NCBI GenBank assembly: GCA_041629655.1
Contig: JBFKMV010000060.1
Location: 1 to 24,507 of the forward strand
Origin: JBFKMV01 sp041629655
GTDB lineage: Bacteria; Acidobacteriota; Polarisedimenticolia; Polarisedimenticolales; Polarisedimenticolaceae
DNA length: 24,507 bases
Direction: 5' to 3'
In this document: piece by piece, positions 1-7,970 of the stretch
How the letters are laid out: the number at the start of each line of letters is the position of its first letter
Position numbering within the stretch: position 1 is the first letter of the stretch
Made by a program: the position numbers and the translations under genes
Notes under the pieces: generated by a model
What the model was told of the DNA's origin: nothing
Database searches by the model: none
The model's input: the letters and a program-made list of their open reading frames with translations, nothing else

Positions 1-115
1 CGCACCCGCCGTCGCAGCCCTCCCCGGCCGGGCGGCCGCCGGGGCGCTGCTGGAGCCAGACCCAGCCGGCGCAGACCAGGCCGAACAGCAGCACCGCGAG
101 CAGGTGGACCGCCAT
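1..115 (-). CDS. Small Cys-containing membrane protein downstream of rnfA (3' part outside window)
   Basis: An ATG at 115 opens a frame that runs off the left edge after 38 codons. It starts 3 nt after the rnfA stop, with GGGAG 7 nt upstream as a Shine-Dalgarno sequence, so it looks like the next gene of the rnf operon. The visible product is a short hydrophobic helix (about residues 4-20, reading LLAVLLFGLVCAGWVW) followed by a Gly/Arg linker and a Cys pair (CDGGC at 34-38). One N-terminal helix followed by a small Cys motif resembles NqrM-type (DUF539) maturation proteins of the related Na+-NQR complex, which are thought to deliver iron to the membrane [2Fe-2S] site. That assignment is inference from layout and context, because most of any diagnostic region is missing. 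It is the last visible gene and could also be an unrelated small membrane protein. Confidence 0.5.
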   Translation of the reverse strand, partial: MAVHLLAVLLFGLVCAGWVWLQQRPGGRPAGEGCDGGC

Positions 116-118
116 CCT

Positions 119-697
119 TCAGCTCCCGTGGAACAGGCCGGCGAAGCCCATGAAGGCCATCGACAGGATCCCGGCGATGAAGAAGCTCATCGCGACCCCG
201 CGCACCAGCTTCGGCACGCCCGCCAGCTCGGTCTCCTCGCGCAGTCCGGCCATGATCACCAGCGCCAGCGTCAGTCCGAGGCCGGCGCCGAGGGCGTAGA
301 CCAGGCCCTCCAGCAGGTCGTAGCCGCGGTTGGTCGAGAACAGCGCCAACCCCAGGATCGCGCAGTTGGTGGTGATCAGCGGGAGGAAGATCCCGAGCGC
401 GCGGAACAACGCCGGGCTGGCCTTCTTGATCACCATCTCGACGAACTGCACGGTGCTGGCGATCACGATGATGAACGTGATCAGTCGCAGGTACGGCGCG
501 TAGGGCAGCACGAACGAGTTCAGCACCCACGAGGCCAGCGCGGTGATCAGCATCACGAAGATGTTGGCCAGCCCGAGCCGGAACGCGGTGTCCAGGCGGC
601 CGGTCACGCCGAAGAACGGGCACAGCCCCAGGAAGTACGTCAGCGTGAAGTTGTTGATCACGCTGGCCGAGGCGAAGATGAAGATCAGCTCGTCCAC
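119..697 (-). CDS. rnfA: Rnf electron transport complex subunit RnfA
   Basis: A 192-residue integral membrane subunit of the ferredoxin:NAD+ oxidoreductase (ion-translocating) Rnf complex, with about six hydrophobic segments. The start is a GTG at 697, since typical RnfA begins just before the first helix; GGAG lies 5 nt upstream. The longer open frame continuing upstream overlaps rnfE and has no family similarity. Key residues are Cys26 in a GLCPFF motif and Cys112 in a TTNCAILG motif. In the Rnf/Nqr family the matching cysteines of RnfA and RnfE together hold a membrane-embedded [2Fe-2S] cluster, and both pairs are present here. The gene overlaps the end of rnfE by 13 nt, indicating translational coupling, and a small membrane protein gene follows after 3 nt. 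Length and motifs match the family closely. Confidence 0.95.
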   Translation of the reverse strand: MDELIFIFASASVINNFTLTYFLGLCPFFGVTGRLDTAFRLGLANIFVMLITALASWVLNSFVLPYAPYLRLITFIIVIASTVQFVEMVIKKASPALFRALGIFLPLITTNCAILGLALFSTNRGYDLLEGLVYALGAGLGLTLALVIMAGLREETELAGVPKLVRGVAMSFFIAGILSMAFMGFAGLFHGS

Positions 698-1314
698 CGT
701 CGCTCCAGCCGCGCCTGGCCCCAGGCGAACAGCACCAGCAGCACGCCCACGGTCAGAAAGCCTCCAGGCGGCAGGATCATGATCACCCAGGGCTCGAAGC
801 CCTCGCCGAACAGCGGGTAGCCGAGCAGCGAACCGTTGCCCAGCACCTCGCGCACCGCGCCGATCAGCGCCAGCGCCAGCGTGAAGCCGCCCGACATGCC
901 CAGCGCGTCGGCCAGCGCCAGGCCGACGGAGTTGCGCGACGAGAACGCCTCCTGGCGCCCGAGGATCAGGCAGTTGACGACGATCAGCGAGATGAACGCG
1001 CCGAGCTGTTTGTGCGCAACGGGCATCAACGCCGCGAGCACGAAGTCCACGGTGGTCACGAACGTGGCGATGATGATGATGTAGACGCTGATCCGCACCG
1101 GCCGCGGGATCACCTTGCGCAGCAGCGAGACCAAGAGGCTCGAGCCGACCAGCACGAACGTGGTGGCCAGCCCCATCACCAGGCCGTTGGTCAGCGAGTT
1201 GGTGACCGCCAGGGCGGGACACAGTCCCAGCACCGCGATGAACACCGGGTTCTCGCGCCACAGTCCCTTGACCAGCTCGTCGAGCGCCTTAGCGCGCTGC
1301 GGTTCGGCCGCCAT
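685..1314 (-). CDS. rnfE: Rnf electron transport complex subunit RnfE
   Basis: A 209-residue membrane subunit of Rnf, homologous to NqrD and paralogous to RnfA, with about six membrane helices. The N-terminus (KGLWRENPVFIAVLGLCP) is characteristic of RnfE. Cys32 in GLCPALAVT and Cys115 in VNCLILG are the family cysteines that pair with those of RnfA around the intramembrane [2Fe-2S] centre. The ATG at 1314 is preceded by a strong GGAGGAGG Shine-Dalgarno sequence and lies 26 nt inside the end of rnfG, while its own end overlaps rnfA by 13 nt. The start adds about ten residues compared with many homologues, but the ribosome-binding site supports it. No sign of damage. Confidence 0.95.
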   Translation of the reverse strand: MAAEPQRAKALDELVKGLWRENPVFIAVLGLCPALAVTNSLTNGLVMGLATTFVLVGSSLLVSLLRKVIPRPVRISVYIIIIATFVTTVDFVLAALMPVAHKQLGAFISLIVVNCLILGRQEAFSSRNSVGLALADALGMSGGFTLALALIGAVREVLGNGSLLGYPLFGEGFEPWVIMILPPGGFLTVGVLLVLFAWGQARLERRWTS

Positions 1315-1957
1315 GGCCCTCCTCCCCCCGCGCGGCGCCGGCCGGTTGCAGCACCGGCGCCCACTCCCGCGCGCTCCGGTCGAGGATCCCCACCACCGCC
1401 TCGGACGAGATCGTCGCGCCGGTGATGCAGTCCACCTCGTTGGGATGCGCCTTCTCGCCGCGTTTGACCGCGACGATCGAGGGGTCGATCGCCAGCGCGC
1501 GGAAGTTCTGCTGGAACCGCTCGTCGGTGATGATCTTGTCGCCGAGCCCCGGGGTCTCGCGGCTGTCCAGCACCTGCATGCCGACGATCACGCGCCGCCC
1601 GGGGTCGAAACCGTAGAGCAGCTTGATCGTGTCCATGAAGCCCGGGCCGTCGGCCGGCACCGCGAACCCGACCAGCACCCCCGCCTCGTCGTAGCCGGCG
1701 AACACCGCCTGCTCCGTCGGCACCGTTCCGGTGGCACCCTCGTAGGGGCTCAGCGTCCCCTCCCGCACCACCAGCGTCGTGACCGAGGTCGTGCCGGGCA
1801 GCACGCGGTAGATCGCCGCGTTGAGCGCCTCCCACTGGTTGCGCAGGATCCGCGGCTGGGTCAACAGGTACACGCCGACCAGCACGATCCCCGAGACCAG
1901 CCCGGCGAAGCCCAGGGTGGCCATCAGCCGCAGCGAGCCCGGTTCGCGCGCCGCCAT
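1289..1957 (-). CDS. rnfG: Rnf electron transport complex subunit RnfG (covalent FMN)
   Basis: A 222-residue subunit with one N-terminal membrane helix (about residues 12-32) and an extracytoplasmic FMN-binding domain. The motif DCITGATISS (176-185) contains the (S/T)GAT signature in which the last Thr, T182, is the residue that receives FMN by phosphoester bond in RnfG/NqrC proteins. RETPGLGDKI (133-142) is a second strongly conserved family segment. The ATG at 1957 lies one nucleotide after the rnfD stop, and no strong Shine-Dalgarno sequence is visible, so reinitiation after rnfD is likely. The C-terminal tail after about residue 200 is Ala/Gly/Arg-rich and overlaps the start of rnfE by 26 nt, so that tail may be free of strong constraint. 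Function follows established knowledge of Rnf; length is normal. Confidence 0.94.
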   Translation of the reverse strand: MAAREPGSLRLMATLGFAGLVSGIVLVGVYLLTQPRILRNQWEALNAAIYRVLPGTTSVTTLVVREGTLSPYEGATGTVPTEQAVFAGYDEAGVLVGFAVPADGPGFMDTIKLLYGFDPGRRVIVGMQVLDSRETPGLGDKIITDERFQQNFRALAIDPSIVAVKRGEKAHPNEVDCITGATISSEAVVGILDRSAREWAPVLQPAGAARGEEGHGGRTAAR

Positions 1958-1958
1958 C

Positions 1959-2957
1959 TCAGGCCCCGAACCGCCGCGGTTGCGTGTAGCGGTTGATCAA
2001 CGGCGTCACCCCGTTCATCAGCAGGATCGCGTACATCACGCCTTCCGGCAGCCCGCCGAACAGCCGGATCAGCACCACCAGCAGGCCCACGCCGCACCCG
2101 AAGATCCACGCGCCGCGCGGCGTGATCGGCGAGGTCACCGGGTCGGTGACCATGAACACCGCGCCGAACAGCAGCCCGCCGGACAGCAGCATGAACGCCG
2201 CGCCGGGGTAGTCGTCGGGGCGCAGCAGGTGCAGCGCCTGGCTGGCCACGGCCACGGTGGCCAGCGTCGAGACCGCCAACCGCCAGTCGAACACGCGGCG
2301 CAGGCCGAGGTACAGGCCGCACACGATCAGCACCACCGCCGCCGTCTCGCCCAGCGAGCCGGCCGTGTTGCCCAGCAACAGCGCTCCGGGATCGGTCACT
2401 CGACCGTCGAACTTGGCCAGGCCGAGCGGCGTGGCGGTGGTGGTGATGTCCACGCCGGCCCGGGCGAAGGGCAGCGCGAGCGTTCCGTCGGCAAGGTTCC
2501 ACAGCCCGCGTCCCGGCGCCGTCCAGGTCGTCAACGCTCCCGGGAACGCGGCCTGGAGGAACGCCCGTCCGACCAGCGCGGGGTTGAACAGGTTCTGACC
2601 CAGCCCGCCCCAGATCAGCTTGCCCAGGCCGATCCCGACCGCACCGCCCAGCGCCGCCATCCAGAGCGGGATCGAGGGCGGCAGCGTCAGCGCCAGCAGC
2701 AGGCCGGTCGTGAGCGCGCTGCCGTCGCGCAGGCTGCCCGCCGCGCCGCGGCCGGGGACCAGCAACCGCTCCGCGCCCAGCGCGCCGGCGCAGGTCGCCA
2801 GCACGACCAGGATCGCGGCCAGGCCGAAGAACCAGGTCGCCGCGGCGACGACCGGAACGAGCGCGAACACGACCTCCCACATCAGCCGCCGCGTGCCGAG
2901 CCCGCTCTTGAGGAAGGGAGCCGTCGAGATGCTGAGCTGCGGCTCCCTGGGGCTCAC
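1959..2957 (-). CDS. rnfD: Rnf electron transport complex subunit RnfD (covalent FMN)
   Basis: A 332-residue polytopic membrane protein, the RnfD/NqrB family subunit that carries covalent FMN and is thought to take part in ion translocation. The start is a GTG at 2957 overlapping the rnfC stop as GTGA, typical for coupled genes. The first Met (about residue 26) is too late because the conserved N-terminal segment STAPFLKSG precedes it. Conserved landmarks include GQNLFNPALVGRAF (120-133) and the FMN attachment segment TTTATPLGLAK (172-182), with T176 as expected acceptor. About nine hydrophobic helices can be counted. TGA is followed after 1 nt by rnfG. The longer open frame upstream on the same strand is an artefact of high GC. 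Confidence 0.94.
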   Translation of the reverse strand: MSPREPQLSISTAPFLKSGLGTRRLMWEVVFALVPVVAAATWFFGLAAILVVLATCAGALGAERLLVPGRGAAGSLRDGSALTTGLLLALTLPPSIPLWMAALGGAVGIGLGKLIWGGLGQNLFNPALVGRAFLQAAFPGALTTWTAPGRGLWNLADGTLALPFARAGVDITTTATPLGLAKFDGRVTDPGALLLGNTAGSLGETAAVVLIVCGLYLGLRRVFDWRLAVSTLATVAVASQALHLLRPDDYPGAAFMLLSGGLLFGAVFMVTDPVTSPITPRGAWIFGCGVGLLVVLIRLFGGLPEGVMYAILLMNGVTPLINRYTQPRRFGA

Positions 2958-4291
2958 GACTTGGCGCTCTGCCGCACCATCGCCTTGCCGACGCGCATCA
3001 GGTGCACCAGCGGGATGTGGGACGGGCAGACGAACGAGCAGCTCGCGCACTCGCAGCAGTCGAGCATCCCCAGCGTGGACAACGCGTCGCTCTGCTCGCC
3101 GCGCACCAGCAGGCTGAGCCGCGAGGGGTTGAGGAACATCGGGCAGGCCTCGAGGCAGCGGCCGCAGCGGATGCAGGGCTCCTCCTCGATCATCGGCGCC
3201 GGCTCGGTCAACGCCAGGACGCCCGAGACGCCCTTGACGATCGGCACGTCGAGGCTCTTCTGCGCCATGCCCATCATCGGCCCGCCCAGGATCACCTGTC
3301 GCGTCGCGTCGTGCAACCCGCCGCAGTACTCCAGCACCTCGCGCAGCAACGTGCCGACCGGGACGACCAGGTTGGCCGGGCGGCGCACGCCGGGGCCGGT
3401 CACGGTCACGATCCGCTCGATCAGCGGGATGCCGCTCCGGAACAGGTCGACCAGCGCCACCGCGGTTCCGATGTTGTGCACCACGACCTCGAGGTCCAGC
3501 GGCAGCTTGCCGCTCGGCACCTCGCGGTGGAAGATCGCGTCGATCAGCATCTTCTCCGCGCCCTGCGGGTACTTGACCTCGAGCGGCACGACCTCGATCG
3601 CCCCGTCGCCGTCCAGCGCGGCGGTGAGCGCCTCGATCGCGTCCGGCTTGTTCAGCTCGACGCCGATGTAGCCGCGCTCCGCGCCGGTCAGCCGCATGAT
3701 CTTGCGCAGGCCGAGCACCACGTCGGGCGCGCGCTCGACCATCACCCGGTGATCGCAGGTCAGGTACGGCTCGCACTCGCAGCCGTTCAGGATCACGAAC
3801 TGCACGTGCTTGCCCTCGGGCACGTGCAGCTTGACGTGGCTGGGAAAAGCGGCGCCGCCCAGCCCGACCAGCCCCGCCGCCTGGACCGCTTCCGAGATCT
3901 CGTCGGGTGTCAGCGCGTCCCAGTCCCGCGGGGCGATCCCGCGCACGCGCTGGCTGTCGAACGGGTCGATGTCGATCACGATCGCCGGAAGCTGCTTGCC
4001 GGTGGGATGGGGTCGCAGCTCGATCCCGCGCACGGTGCCGGTCACCGGGGCGTGCAGCGCGGTCGAAACGTAACCGTCGGCGGCCGCGATCAGCTGCCCG
4101 CGCTCGACGCGCGCGCCGGGCCCGACCAGCGGACGCGACGGGGCGCCGGTGTGCTGGCTCAGCGGCAGCACGTACTCGGCGGAGAACGGCATCCGTTCGA
4201 TGGCCAGCGACCGCGTCAGCTCCTTCATGTCGTCGGGGTGGATCCCGTGGCGGAACGTCGGCAGACCGGTCAGTGCGTGCAGCGGGTTCAT
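2954..4291 (-). CDS. rnfC: Rnf electron transport complex subunit RnfC (NADH-binding, 2x[4Fe-4S])
   Basis: A 445-residue peripheral subunit where NAD(H) and FMN bind and electrons enter or leave Rnf. The N-terminal region contains FRHGIHP (13-19). The nucleotide-binding glycine-rich segment is GLVGLGGAAFPSHVKL (140-155), followed by NGCECEPYLTCDHR (169-182). The C-terminal part holds two full ferredoxin motifs: C373-x2-C376-x2-C379-x3-C383 and C412-x2-C415-x2-C418-x3-C422. The true start is the ATG at 4291: the preceding gene ends in TAGGA only 7 nt upstream, so its stop codon merges with the Shine-Dalgarno AGGA. The N-terminally longer frame up to 4393 is Arg-rich and lies inside the preceding gene. 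The length is like short, clostridial-type RnfC without the long C-terminal extension of enterobacterial proteins. It shares GTGA with rnfD. Confidence 0.95.
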   Translation of the reverse strand: MNPLHALTGLPTFRHGIHPDDMKELTRSLAIERMPFSAEYVLPLSQHTGAPSRPLVGPGARVERGQLIAAADGYVSTALHAPVTGTVRGIELRPHPTGKQLPAIVIDIDPFDSQRVRGIAPRDWDALTPDEISEAVQAAGLVGLGGAAFPSHVKLHVPEGKHVQFVILNGCECEPYLTCDHRVMVERAPDVVLGLRKIMRLTGAERGYIGVELNKPDAIEALTAALDGDGAIEVVPLEVKYPQGAEKMLIDAIFHREVPSGKLPLDLEVVVHNIGTAVALVDLFRSGIPLIERIVTVTGPGVRRPANLVVPVGTLLREVLEYCGGLHDATRQVILGGPMMGMAQKSLDVPIVKGVSGVLALTEPAPMIEEEPCIRCGRCLEACPMFLNPSRLSLLVRGEQSDALSTLGMLDCCECASCSFVCPSHIPLVHLMRVGKAMVRQSAKS

Positions 4292-4298
4292 GGTCGTC

Positions 4299-7200
4299 CT
4301 ACGCGTAACCGGCGAGCTGCAACAGCCGCCGGCGCAGCCGCTCCACCTGCGACGACGCGTGGTCGCGTTCCGACGCCTGGAGCGCAGCGGCATGCTCGGC
4401 GCGCAGCCTGGCGAGCTCCGAGTCGTGGCCGTCGCCCAGCTCCCGTTCCAGCCGCGCGCGCACGGTTCCGGTGAACGGGGTCACGACGCCGGCCAGTTCC
4501 TGCAGCACGGACCAGCGTTCCGTGCAGCGGCGCGCCGCCTCCTCGAAAATCCCCCCGGGCGCGAGGCCCCCTCCGTTCGGGCCGGGAACGGTGAGCAGGG
4601 AAGTGCCTCGCGCCGCGGGAGGAAGGTTGTCAGGGTCGAATCTGCGTTCGCCCGCCGCCCAGCTCGCGGGCGTCGGCGGTTCGTCGTCTGCACCGGCGGC
4701 CCACGGACGATCGGGCGCCGGGTTGCCCGCGAGGTCGATGCGCGAGCCGAACACGCCCTCGCCGGCCGGGTCGTAGCGCAGCAGCGGCAGTACGCGGCTC
4801 TCGACGGCCAGTCGCGCGCGCTCGATCGTCGACTCGGCGGGGAAGCCGTGTCGCGCGGGGCTCGGCGCGTGCAAGCGGACCAGCGCCGGCCCGCCGCGAC
4901 CCAGCGCCGCCGCGACGCCCGCGAACAGGTGCTCGGGGTGCGCGATCGAGGACGACAGCACGAACGCCTCGCGATGCGCCAGCGCTCCCAGCACCGGGTC
5001 GACGTCGGCGCTCGTGAAGTCGGCCTCGTCGAGCACGACCACCAGCACCGGCAGGTCGCTCGACAGCAGGCGGAACAGCCCGCCGCGGCGCGCCAGCGAG
5101 GTTCCGCCGAGCAGCAGCACCGGCGGGCAGGCCGCGCGTTCCTCCGCGGTCAGGTCGCGCCACGACAACGCGTCCAGGGCGCGTTCCCGGGCCCGCAGGT
5201 CCCCCGGCGCGGCGAGCACCAACTCGGCTTCGCGGAACAGCCGCACCTCGGCCAGCCGTGTCGCGCGCAGGCTTTCCAGGATGCCGCCGGCCATCGCGGT
5301 GCCGTCGCCGGTGGTATCGCACAGCAACGGGACCCCGAACGGGTTGTCGGGATAACGCACCTCGAGCAGCTCGTCGGCGCCGCCCGCCAGCACGATGCCG
5401 TACCGGGAGCGTCCTGCGCCGGCCCCGTCGCCGGCCAGCCGCGCGCGCCACCGCTCCACGTCTCGCGCCAGCGAGACCAGCCGCGCCAGCCGCGCGGCGT
5501 CGACCTCGGTCGTACCGCGCAACGCCTCGACCAGCCGCGGATCGCCGGGTGCGTCTCCCAGCGCGTCGTCCAGCTTCGCCAGGTCTACGGTCTCGACCTC
5601 GGGAGCGACCGCCTCGCGGATCGCCTGGCGCAGGCGCCGCTCCAGGTCCGCGAGCGCCTCGAGCTGCGCGAGCGTCTTGCGCTGCATCTCGTACTCGACC
5701 ACCGCGGTGACCTGTCGTGCCGCCACCCGCGCGCCGCTGCCGGCCTCGGCGCCCCCGCCGCCGACCGAGAAGGCGACGTGGCGGGACATCAGCACGCCGG
5801 CCAGGCTTCCCACGTCGGCGCGCTCGCCGGCGCGGGCGATCGTCGCACCCGCCGTATCCGGCAGGGCCTCCCAGGTCTTCCAGGCGGCGCGCAGCGCATC
5901 GACGTGCTGCTCGGTCTGGGGCGTCATGCGGAACGCCTCCTCGGGGCAGACCGCGGCGCAGATCCCGCAGCCCCGGCAGCCCGAGGGGCTGACGGCCAGC
6001 AGCAGCAGCTCGCCGTCGCCCTTGTTCGCCGACTCGGGCTCGATGAAGAACGGTGCTGTGACCGCCAACGGCAGGCCGTGGATCGCGTCCAGCGTCGACT
6101 CGAACGCCTCGTCCAGCTCCTGGCGCTCCGCGTCGTCGCCGGCAAGCTTGCCCGCGAGCCATCCGTAGGCCTCGCGGAGCGGCTCCTGGGTCAACGCACC
6201 CGGTCCGGCCGCGCGCAACGTTCCGTTGAGCTTCGAGGCGAGCTGCTTGTGGGCGCGGCGCAGGCGCGCCGCGGCCGCACCCTGCGGAGCGGGAGCGGCG
6301 GCCTCGGCAGTCGCGGCTCCGTGATCCAGCAGCGCCTCGGTCCCGATCGCCACCGCACCGATCGCCGAGTCGGGACAGGAGATCCAGCAGCGGCCGCAAC
6401 CGCTGCACCGCGCGGGGTCGAGCACCGCAACCGACTCGCGACGCGTCGAGTAGTCATGGAAGCTCGCGGTGCACGGCGGGACGGCGCCGCTGGCCACGTA
6501 CGGTTCGGGGACGGCGGCGCCCTCGGGCTCGTACCGCGCCGGAAGCGCCTGCTCGCCCCAGAAGCGCGCCACGTTGTCGAGCGTCTCTCCGGTGGCGCCG
6601 AGCCGGCGCACCACCAGCGGGAGCGTTTCGGAGCTGGGGGGCGGCCCGCCGTCGGCGCCGGTGCCGGCCTCTCCGGGCCGCTCCGTCTCCAGCGTGGTCG
6701 CGGAGAGCGCGGGGAAGTCGCGGCGCACCCGCTGCAACAGCGCCTGCCGGCGGGGGAACCGGGACGAGACCGACGGAGGCAGGACTCCGAGGTGCAGTCG
6801 CGAGGCGGGAGCGTCGGCCAGCGAGTTCCGCCACAACGCCTCGGCCGCAGGGCCGTCGAGCCGGCCGTGTACGGCGGAGACCACCGTCGCCTGGTGCGGC
6901 ATGACGGCGCGTACGTCGCGCAACAGCGCCGGCTCGCCCGTGGAGGCCGCCCGTTCGAGCACGGACACCACGGTGGCGTGCTCGAGCGTCCGACGGAGCG
7001 GCGCCAGCGGCAACGGCCGGCGCCAGGTCACCTCGACCACGGCGAGCTTGCGTCGCGCCCCGCGATCCAGCCCTTCCGCGGCAGCCTCGGCGGTGACGGC
7101 GGCCGCGCCCTGGGTCAGCACGACGTGCCCGGCGTCGCGGCGCCCGCGCCGCAGCAGGTCGCCCGTGTCGCGCCCCGTCAGGGCGTGGAACCGCTGCGCG

Positions 7201-7970
7201 GCGTCGCGCACCTCGTCGGCCAGCGGGTCGTCGAACATCACCTCGCGCGCGGCGCGCGCGGCCTCGCGCTCGGCCGCGGGGAGCCGCAGCCCGGTCGCCA
7301 GCGGCCGGTCGCGGTCGAACCAGCGTGGAACGCGCCGCCGCCGCTCGCCGAACAGCAGCCGCTGGGCCGGCCCCGGAGTCTCGATCTCGTCGTCGACGCC
7401 GCCGACCAGGTCGCGCACGAGGCCCGCCGCCGGCAGTGCCAGCGTGCAGGGGGCGTCGGCGATCTCGTCCCGATCGACCGTCACGACGACCGGCAGCAGC
7501 GCGCGCTCCGCCACGCGCCGCGCCACCAGCGCCAGGTCCAGGGCGTGTCGCGCGTCGCGTGCCACGGCCAGCGCCGCCCCGCTCCGCAGCAGATCTTCCA
7601 GATCGTTGCCGTCGGCCACGACGGCATGCACCACCAGCGGGACCCGCCGCTCGACCAGCGAGCGCAGCGGGGCGACGGCGTCCGCCAGCCCGCCGCCGGC
7701 CAGCAACGCGGTGACGCGCCGGCCGGTGGCCGCCATGGCGCCCGCGGTCTCCAGGGCCTGTCGCGCGTCGTCGCGCGGCTGGAGGGCCACGCCCGGCAGC
7801 AGCGGGCCGGCCGCGCAGATCGCCTCGGCGCAGCTCGACTCGAACCGCGCCAGCGCGCCGAGACCCGTCGTCTCGATCTCCGGCCCGTCGCTGCCGGCGT
7901 ACGGCGGAGCGGGGGCCTCGCCGCCCAGCCAGCGCTTCCAGCGCACCGGGCCCCGCTCACGCGCGGCCAT
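4299..7970 (-). CDS. PFOR-like pseudo-oxidoreductase 2 with central 2x[4Fe-4S] domain, no TPP motif
   Basis: A 1223-residue soluble protein with the domain order of pyruvate:ferredoxin oxidoreductase (PFOR), but without catalytic signatures. Residues about 70-180 resemble a reduced PFOR domain I; the YPITP motif is absent and replaced by GVALQPRDD. Residues 280-355 resemble domain II. The gamma domain is essentially missing, with only a short remnant around LHLGVLPPS (392-400). Two complete cluster motifs follow, C522-x2-C525-x2-C528-x3-C532 and C665-x2-C668-x2-C671-x3-C675, separated by an unusually long helical insert of about 130 residues. Residues 855-1090 match the PFOR TPP-binding domain in order (PDNPFGVPLL, then HREAFVLSSSIAHPEH, then RYDPAGEG), but the GDG and VYSNTGGQ positions read GGTSLARR and DEADFTSAD. 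A charged coiled coil ends the protein. The ATG at 7970 has GAGG 6 nt upstream and overlaps rnfB by 14 nt. Inferred role: electron-carrying partner of KorAB and Rnf. Confidence 0.85.
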   Translation of the reverse strand: MAARERGPVRWKRWLGGEAPAPPYAGSDGPEIETTGLGALARFESSCAEAICAAGPLLPGVALQPRDDARQALETAGAMAATGRRVTALLAGGGLADAVAPLRSLVERRVPLVVHAVVADGNDLEDLLRSGAALAVARDARHALDLALVARRVAERALLPVVVTVDRDEIADAPCTLALPAAGLVRDLVGGVDDEIETPGPAQRLLFGERRRRVPRWFDRDRPLATGLRLPAAEREAARAAREVMFDDPLADEVRDAAQRFHALTGRDTGDLLRRGRRDAGHVVLTQGAAAVTAEAAAEGLDRGARRKLAVVEVTWRRPLPLAPLRRTLEHATVVSVLERAASTGEPALLRDVRAVMPHQATVVSAVHGRLDGPAAEALWRNSLADAPASRLHLGVLPPSVSSRFPRRQALLQRVRRDFPALSATTLETERPGEAGTGADGGPPPSSETLPLVVRRLGATGETLDNVARFWGEQALPARYEPEGAAVPEPYVASGAVPPCTASFHDYSTRRESVAVLDPARCSGCGRCWISCPDSAIGAVAIGTEALLDHGAATAEAAAPAPQGAAAARLRRAHKQLASKLNGTLRAAGPGALTQEPLREAYGWLAGKLAGDDAERQELDEAFESTLDAIHGLPLAVTAPFFIEPESANKGDGELLLLAVSPSGCRGCGICAAVCPEEAFRMTPQTEQHVDALRAAWKTWEALPDTAGATIARAGERADVGSLAGVLMSRHVAFSVGGGGAEAGSGARVAARQVTAVVEYEMQRKTLAQLEALADLERRLRQAIREAVAPEVETVDLAKLDDALGDAPGDPRLVEALRGTTEVDAARLARLVSLARDVERWRARLAGDGAGAGRSRYGIVLAGGADELLEVRYPDNPFGVPLLCDTTGDGTAMAGGILESLRATRLAEVRLFREAELVLAAPGDLRARERALDALSWRDLTAEERAACPPVLLLGGTSLARRGGLFRLLSSDLPVLVVVLDEADFTSADVDPVLGALAHREAFVLSSSIAHPEHLFAGVAAALGRGGPALVRLHAPSPARHGFPAESTIERARLAVESRVLPLLRYDPAGEGVFGSRIDLAGNPAPDRPWAAGADDEPPTPASWAAGERRFDPDNLPPAARGTSLLTVPGPNGGGLAPGGIFEEAARRCTERWSVLQELAGVVTPFTGTVRARLERELGDGHDSELARLRAEHAAALQASERDHASSQVERLRRRLLQLAGYA

